A program made the translations under genes and the position numbers. A stretch of 64,000 nt of DNA, from positions 47,586,851-47,650,850 of the forward strand of contig NC_090245.1 of NCBI RefSeq assembly GCF_037325665.1, written 5' to 3'. The stretch is from Littorina saxatilis. Lineage: Eukaryota; Mollusca; Gastropoda; Littorinimorpha; Littorinidae. The notes beneath the pieces are model-generated. The model searched no databases and was not told the DNA's origin. It saw nothing but the letters and a program-made list of their open reading frames with translations. This document shows positions 62,601 through 64,000 of this stretch, piece after piece (the stretch's first letter is position 1; every line of letters starts with the position of its first letter).

Positions 62601-64000
62601 ATTTGGGCATTCTGAGCACAAGAGTCTGTTTTACTTTGGGGTACCTGAAACCACAAACTTTCGTCCTGACATCCATTGTACAGTTCTGTGCCTGCGCGAG
62701 ACGCCTGTCTCTGACTGCTGAAGCCAGTCCTTGTGATAGAAAAGTCTGCAGTCTGTGACTGTGGCCTTTGTGCTTGTTGTCTAGAGTGGTCAGAGCTGGT
62801 GGTGAGCAGTGTAGTACTGGAATGGCAGGCCTCTCCTAGCTGTGTGCACCACTCAGATTCTAACACCTGTTTCCGACATCTTTCTATCTCTTCACCAACC
62901 TGACAGTGCTCAACAGTATTGCCATCACACCAGGCTTTTTCGGCACGCCCAGTGTACTTATCATGTGGAGTTTCTTCATCGCGATGCCTGCTGCTCCTGC
63001 TGGGATCCCCTAGCTCTACACCCACCACTGTGCTGGCATCCTGAGACTTCCTGTCAACCCTTGGGCCTCTCTCTCCATGCCAGTCTGTGAGAAAGGTAAG
63101 CTGCTCCCTCTCAGTCCCACTTGGTTCTTTCTGGTCAAGTAGCTTGTCATCTAAATCAGAGTGTGCTGGGTTCATTGTGTGCAACTCGAACGTATCAGTC
63201 TTATGGCCTCCACCTGAGGCCGGTGCGCAAGACCGAATTGCTGGTGGTGATCGGTGGTGCAAACTGATCGGTGGGGAAATGGACACATTGCCACACAGCC
63301 CAGAGACAGGACTGACTGGCTGAGCGCAAGTCATATCATCTGCAGGTACGACTGACGGTGTAGCTTCTCCTGACACCGCTTGACCTGACGGAACACACAC
63401 TAAACTGCCGATCAAATTCTGGACTTGAGGATCAGCTATTCCTAACTGTGCAGCATTCCTTGTATTAGCACCGTCTGACTGTGCCGATAATTCATTTGCA
63501 TCTATTTCTTTTTGTTTTGATGAGCGTCTACCAAGCCGTGTTCGTCTGGAACGCACATTCAATCTGGCCACTTTACTATCAGCAGACAAACCAGAAGATT
63601 TATTGCCACAGTTACTAGAGGAGGTGTTTTCAAGGCCCTGATCAGTGGGTGGAAGTTTTTTGAGATGGAAAAACTCTATGGTTGGTCTTCCCCCTGCACC
63701 AGTGCCTCTGTTTTGTCTTGCAGCCTGCACACACGTCAGAAAGTGCTGGACCTTAAATTCAGTGGGGCTGGGAACACCACCACCACCCTGAGGGTCGCGC
63801 TGAGGGGTAGTTCTGCAAAACTGGGTGTAGTGCTCGTCAAACATGGGCTGTGGATCCACCTTAGTTTCACTTTCCACAAACTCCGGGCAGTGAAGGTCGC
63901 TAGTGCGGAGAAAGTAGTTGGACGTGAAAATGTCATGGATGAAGTCGTCATCGCTCTTGTCAGACCCACCATCACTGACACCAGGGTTCTCCTCACACCC
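56639..64000 (-). CDS. Giant exon of an unrecognised gene, open at the window edge
   Basis: The frame is open without a stop from the right edge (64000) to 56639, about 2450 codons, so the 5' part lies outside. It begins GCEENPGVSDGGSDKSDDDF and IHDIFTSNYFLRTSDLHCPE. The composition is rich in S, T, Q, R and G, so it is largely disordered. Visible parts are a likely coiled segment (LQLVEECIDMSRDFSHRVDS near 61420-61470), a 9-residue basic repeat (59250-60170) and an acidic repeat (57690-57990). The C-terminal part has SRVSRARQRMISAVLQPL. I recognise no family. A scaffold or cytoskeletal regulator is only a guess from the basic S/T-P repeats. The last codons before 56639 may be intron read-through, with the true end at a donor somewhere before 56645. 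Confidence 0.85.
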   Translation of the reverse strand, partial: GCEENPGVSDGGSDKSDDDFIHDIFTSNYFLRTSDLHCPEFVESETKVDPQPMFDEHYTQFCRTTPQRDPQGGGGVPSPTEFKVQHFLTCVQAARQNRGTGAGGRPTIEFFHLKKLPPTDQGLENTSSSNCGNKSSGLSADSKVARLNVRSRRTRLGRRSSKQKEIDANELSAQSDGANTRNAAQLGIADPQVQNLIGSLVCVPSGQAVSGEATPSVVPADDMTCAQPVSPVSGLCGNVSISPPISLHHRSPPAIRSCAPASGGGHKTDTFELHTMNPAHSDLDDKLLDQKEPSGTEREQLTFLTDWHGERGPRVDRKSQDASTVVGVELGDPSRSSRHRDEETPHDKYTGRAEKAWCDGNTVEHCQVGEEIERCRKQVLESEWCTQLGEACHSSTTLLTTSSDHSRQQAQRPQSQTADFSITRTGFSSQRQASRAGTELYNGCQDESLWFQVPQSKTDSCAQNAQIGAQSPAEVSASKKNLTDMALPHGHIVHRSIPYKSQHFKATLMGRPALLVNRQTRPGTAVGFTEQTLHDLEGCANKDIGHTNRFERADSRAEGFPWGRSGKKEADSREVSSDRSVSSGRSRPVPCRCHSDSRKAGRTSRMSPSPTRRSPHTEFLATLLELQSGQGTDTESCSTGTVAGCQQSVSESDLPLDLGVFSRESASSNKSGLVAFSNETQTLTSACSLCCAPGESSGGLLTVASTCQTELCLPLDWGDSLDGSSACSVRDHECLDPLGYVCLAPKETGSTLQYLEEPGWRAGLTRAWVKEGGQVIIAACPPELDTQEYRCAKQQSLAGPFPSPNSSFRQESDGQSLTLRPGTREQPHDGACGVARKLQLVEECIDMSRDFSHRVDSLVERLGKRQQHNQADTIPHRNRGRSVNSREQWRNANTVSCFVTAMGEASSRCPGSAPNHGSDTSTLSTGPVSNNWSLSTEHAGDKGSSPYTGQTIDRGSNSTAGLQGSRSIISTVQAYNRGLTICSGQSVTSGSDSPQGQTRNRYISARQASNTSSISPDRTASVVSSSEARKTTNKVWTCDSSSDDTERCVSRGGISQGPEAGVSVTISYLHNWDQPRSCPLEHERPAVQLVSGQPSYQQKPLGRASGQKPGGFTSRHNPGRECGVPGVGSLQFCQQTDLDDCSFSVEKLVLCPPRKTSNKIAATYNSDTLAHLEKFTSKHQASGRPVWNNNFMKGVSLDYRPRYHRPQSAGVGTVSRRKMNEAAGGAEFGRRTRSASWSRAESVSKMTASGAHSHTCTLMTSRQGSTQTVAKQRSLHTSTPKKSSKQSTPRKNSKQSTPRKNSKQSTPRKNSKQSTPRKGSKQSTPRKRSKQSTPRKSSKESTSGRSSNQSISRKSSNQSISGQSSNQLTSRKSSNQLTSKQSSHQSTSRQSSNQSTCRQRSNQSISRQSSNQSLSRQSSNKSTSRQSSNQSIYRQSSNQSIFGESSNQSTSRQSSEQSTSRQSSKLSTPRQNSNQSTPRQSSNQSTPREISKQMTSKQSSKQLTPRQNSKQITPRQSSRQITPQQSSRQISPRQNSKQITPRQSSRHITPGQSSQKLTPRQSSRQISPRQRKIKLTPRQRSGEIVQRQSSIETLQTADEENLNQSGAHTEQATNTNTCCQRKERKAQRTQSVRSSQRELNVDRQIDRSVKTRKATRSCHSLPSSHRLRDHSGRVSTPRDESVSPSRKTVGKGQRQCLKKQGRRDKETRREIHVDVLCDRSVEEPQSQYSRLMSDPALEELSPQSWADTSPPISAGSIRQDGSTDSSRFQTETQTGARAQSWTQFQGQITAQETQPKTGIDKEEQNGDLLCEVYLTSTTKKCKSRNKDRRLLPKCKRDEKGKPGGTAADIKDKVIFAVSVVKRRPDSSEDPGTGLDETHVSLTNELSPDQNGLDERHVSFYDELFSDQTGAAEKQTGIPHDLLDDVHGYTWSGRQTGLVLDARHAIVSGIDYNKPTDIKNMKPTDSNYWKPTQLHIHLEEAKKSQEPDNTCVTRKREDHDLVCGAQGDDPYFALNKRGNDHELAGVKRGDDLDFAGMERCDDLLDFTWAERDGDFPLAGFERCDNLDFTGVEIVDDLDFTEVKSSNAFDFAAVENSDNYDSSCVEESSGQEEHWDDESELDSTGSDMSPMQRGNPVGTLLEEINDHFQHLIQPKKNRMVSTEISQEDLVTPRHVETETEHNMTLFERDGKRMLAIISPRTRLNKSVSDGKFAMSSADMTSSIRSRDVISRDRAYGYKTVLLRKSLSELPSREARNRKAKSSAVSASPGPLAHPGLLTQSRKSSQSKLAFSQCHGSPSVKHECSADHCDLDFLHPVTVPPPLLSHRGDVNSAEDFLSDTCHDTKPSYSPQALSIPQHEIPMTAADDKQLQGARYYDDSWHWRGQCLMPRRQSRVSRARQRMISAVLQPLAGGPSPSRDATQTQSYGRQLLPQLKRSLVHPSYGIVGTPVGTRTPS
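57690..57990 (-). repeat. Coding array of acidic DDLDF-type repeats
   Basis: Within the giant exon about eight units of roughly 11-14 residues read RGDDLDFAGME, RCDNLDFTGVE, VDDLDFTEVK and similar. In DNA each carries AAGTCAAGGTCATC-like sequence on the plus strand. Decay between units shows the array is not new. Confidence 0.75.
59250..60170 (-). repeat. Coding 27-bp minisatellite (about 34 units of 9 residues)
   Basis: Units such as NSKQSTPRK and SSNQSTSRQ follow each other in frame. The DNA unit is 27 bp, so length changes keep the frame. Units at the 5' side of the gene are the most alike (NSKQSTPRK repeated near 60060-60150) and those further on are more divergent. Every unit carries serines or threonines next to basic residues, potential phosphorylation sites. 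Confidence 0.9.

Noticed and set aside
63736-63996. 86-codon minus frame near the right edge
   Set aside because: It is a shifted reading of the giant exon, whose own frame stays open to the window edge.

Overview
The window is animal nuclear DNA, very probably from a marine gastropod mollusc. My impression is a caenogastropod of the periwinkle type. The reasons are intron-rich genes with clear GT-AG junctions, several tRNA-headed SINE families of the kind common in molluscs, abundant dinucleotide and longer tandem arrays, and a Ty3/gypsy element with a pol order known from some invertebrates and fish. The species call is inference. Nothing is bacterial or organellar.

Four host genes are visible. 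(1) Plus strand 7534-10874: the first three coding exons of a secreted or membrane protein whose ectodomain resembles GPR158/179-like class C orphan receptors. No later exon was found. (2) Minus strand 38542-26477: a complete ten-exon cyclin-D1-binding-protein gene (CCNDBP1/GCIP), 330 residues. (3) Plus strand 38853-46587: a complete five-exon PDCD5, 127 residues. The start codons of 2 and 3 lie 310 bp apart, head to head, so they probably share one promoter. (4) Minus strand from beyond the right edge to about 52198: a very large gene with one giant exon of at least 7 kb, which I could not assign to a family. It encodes two repeat arrays, and two likely 3' exons end in an acidic tail.

Mobile elements fill most of the rest: a long uninterrupted Gmr1-like Ty3/gypsy polyprotein (17422-22101) next to a 200-N gap, two LINE fragments, about eight SINE copies, a 961-bp retroposed transcript, and many terminal-inverted-repeat or foldback elements, several nested with clear target-site duplications. 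Large minisatellites (21-bp, about 22-bp, about 62-bp and about 105-bp units) sit inside introns.

The most unusual pattern is that in two unrelated genes, tandem duplications straddle exon-intron junctions. Copies of an exon edge together with its splice donor or acceptor are repeated in the adjacent intron, once to ten times, at six junctions. Each copy carries a possible decoy splice site.
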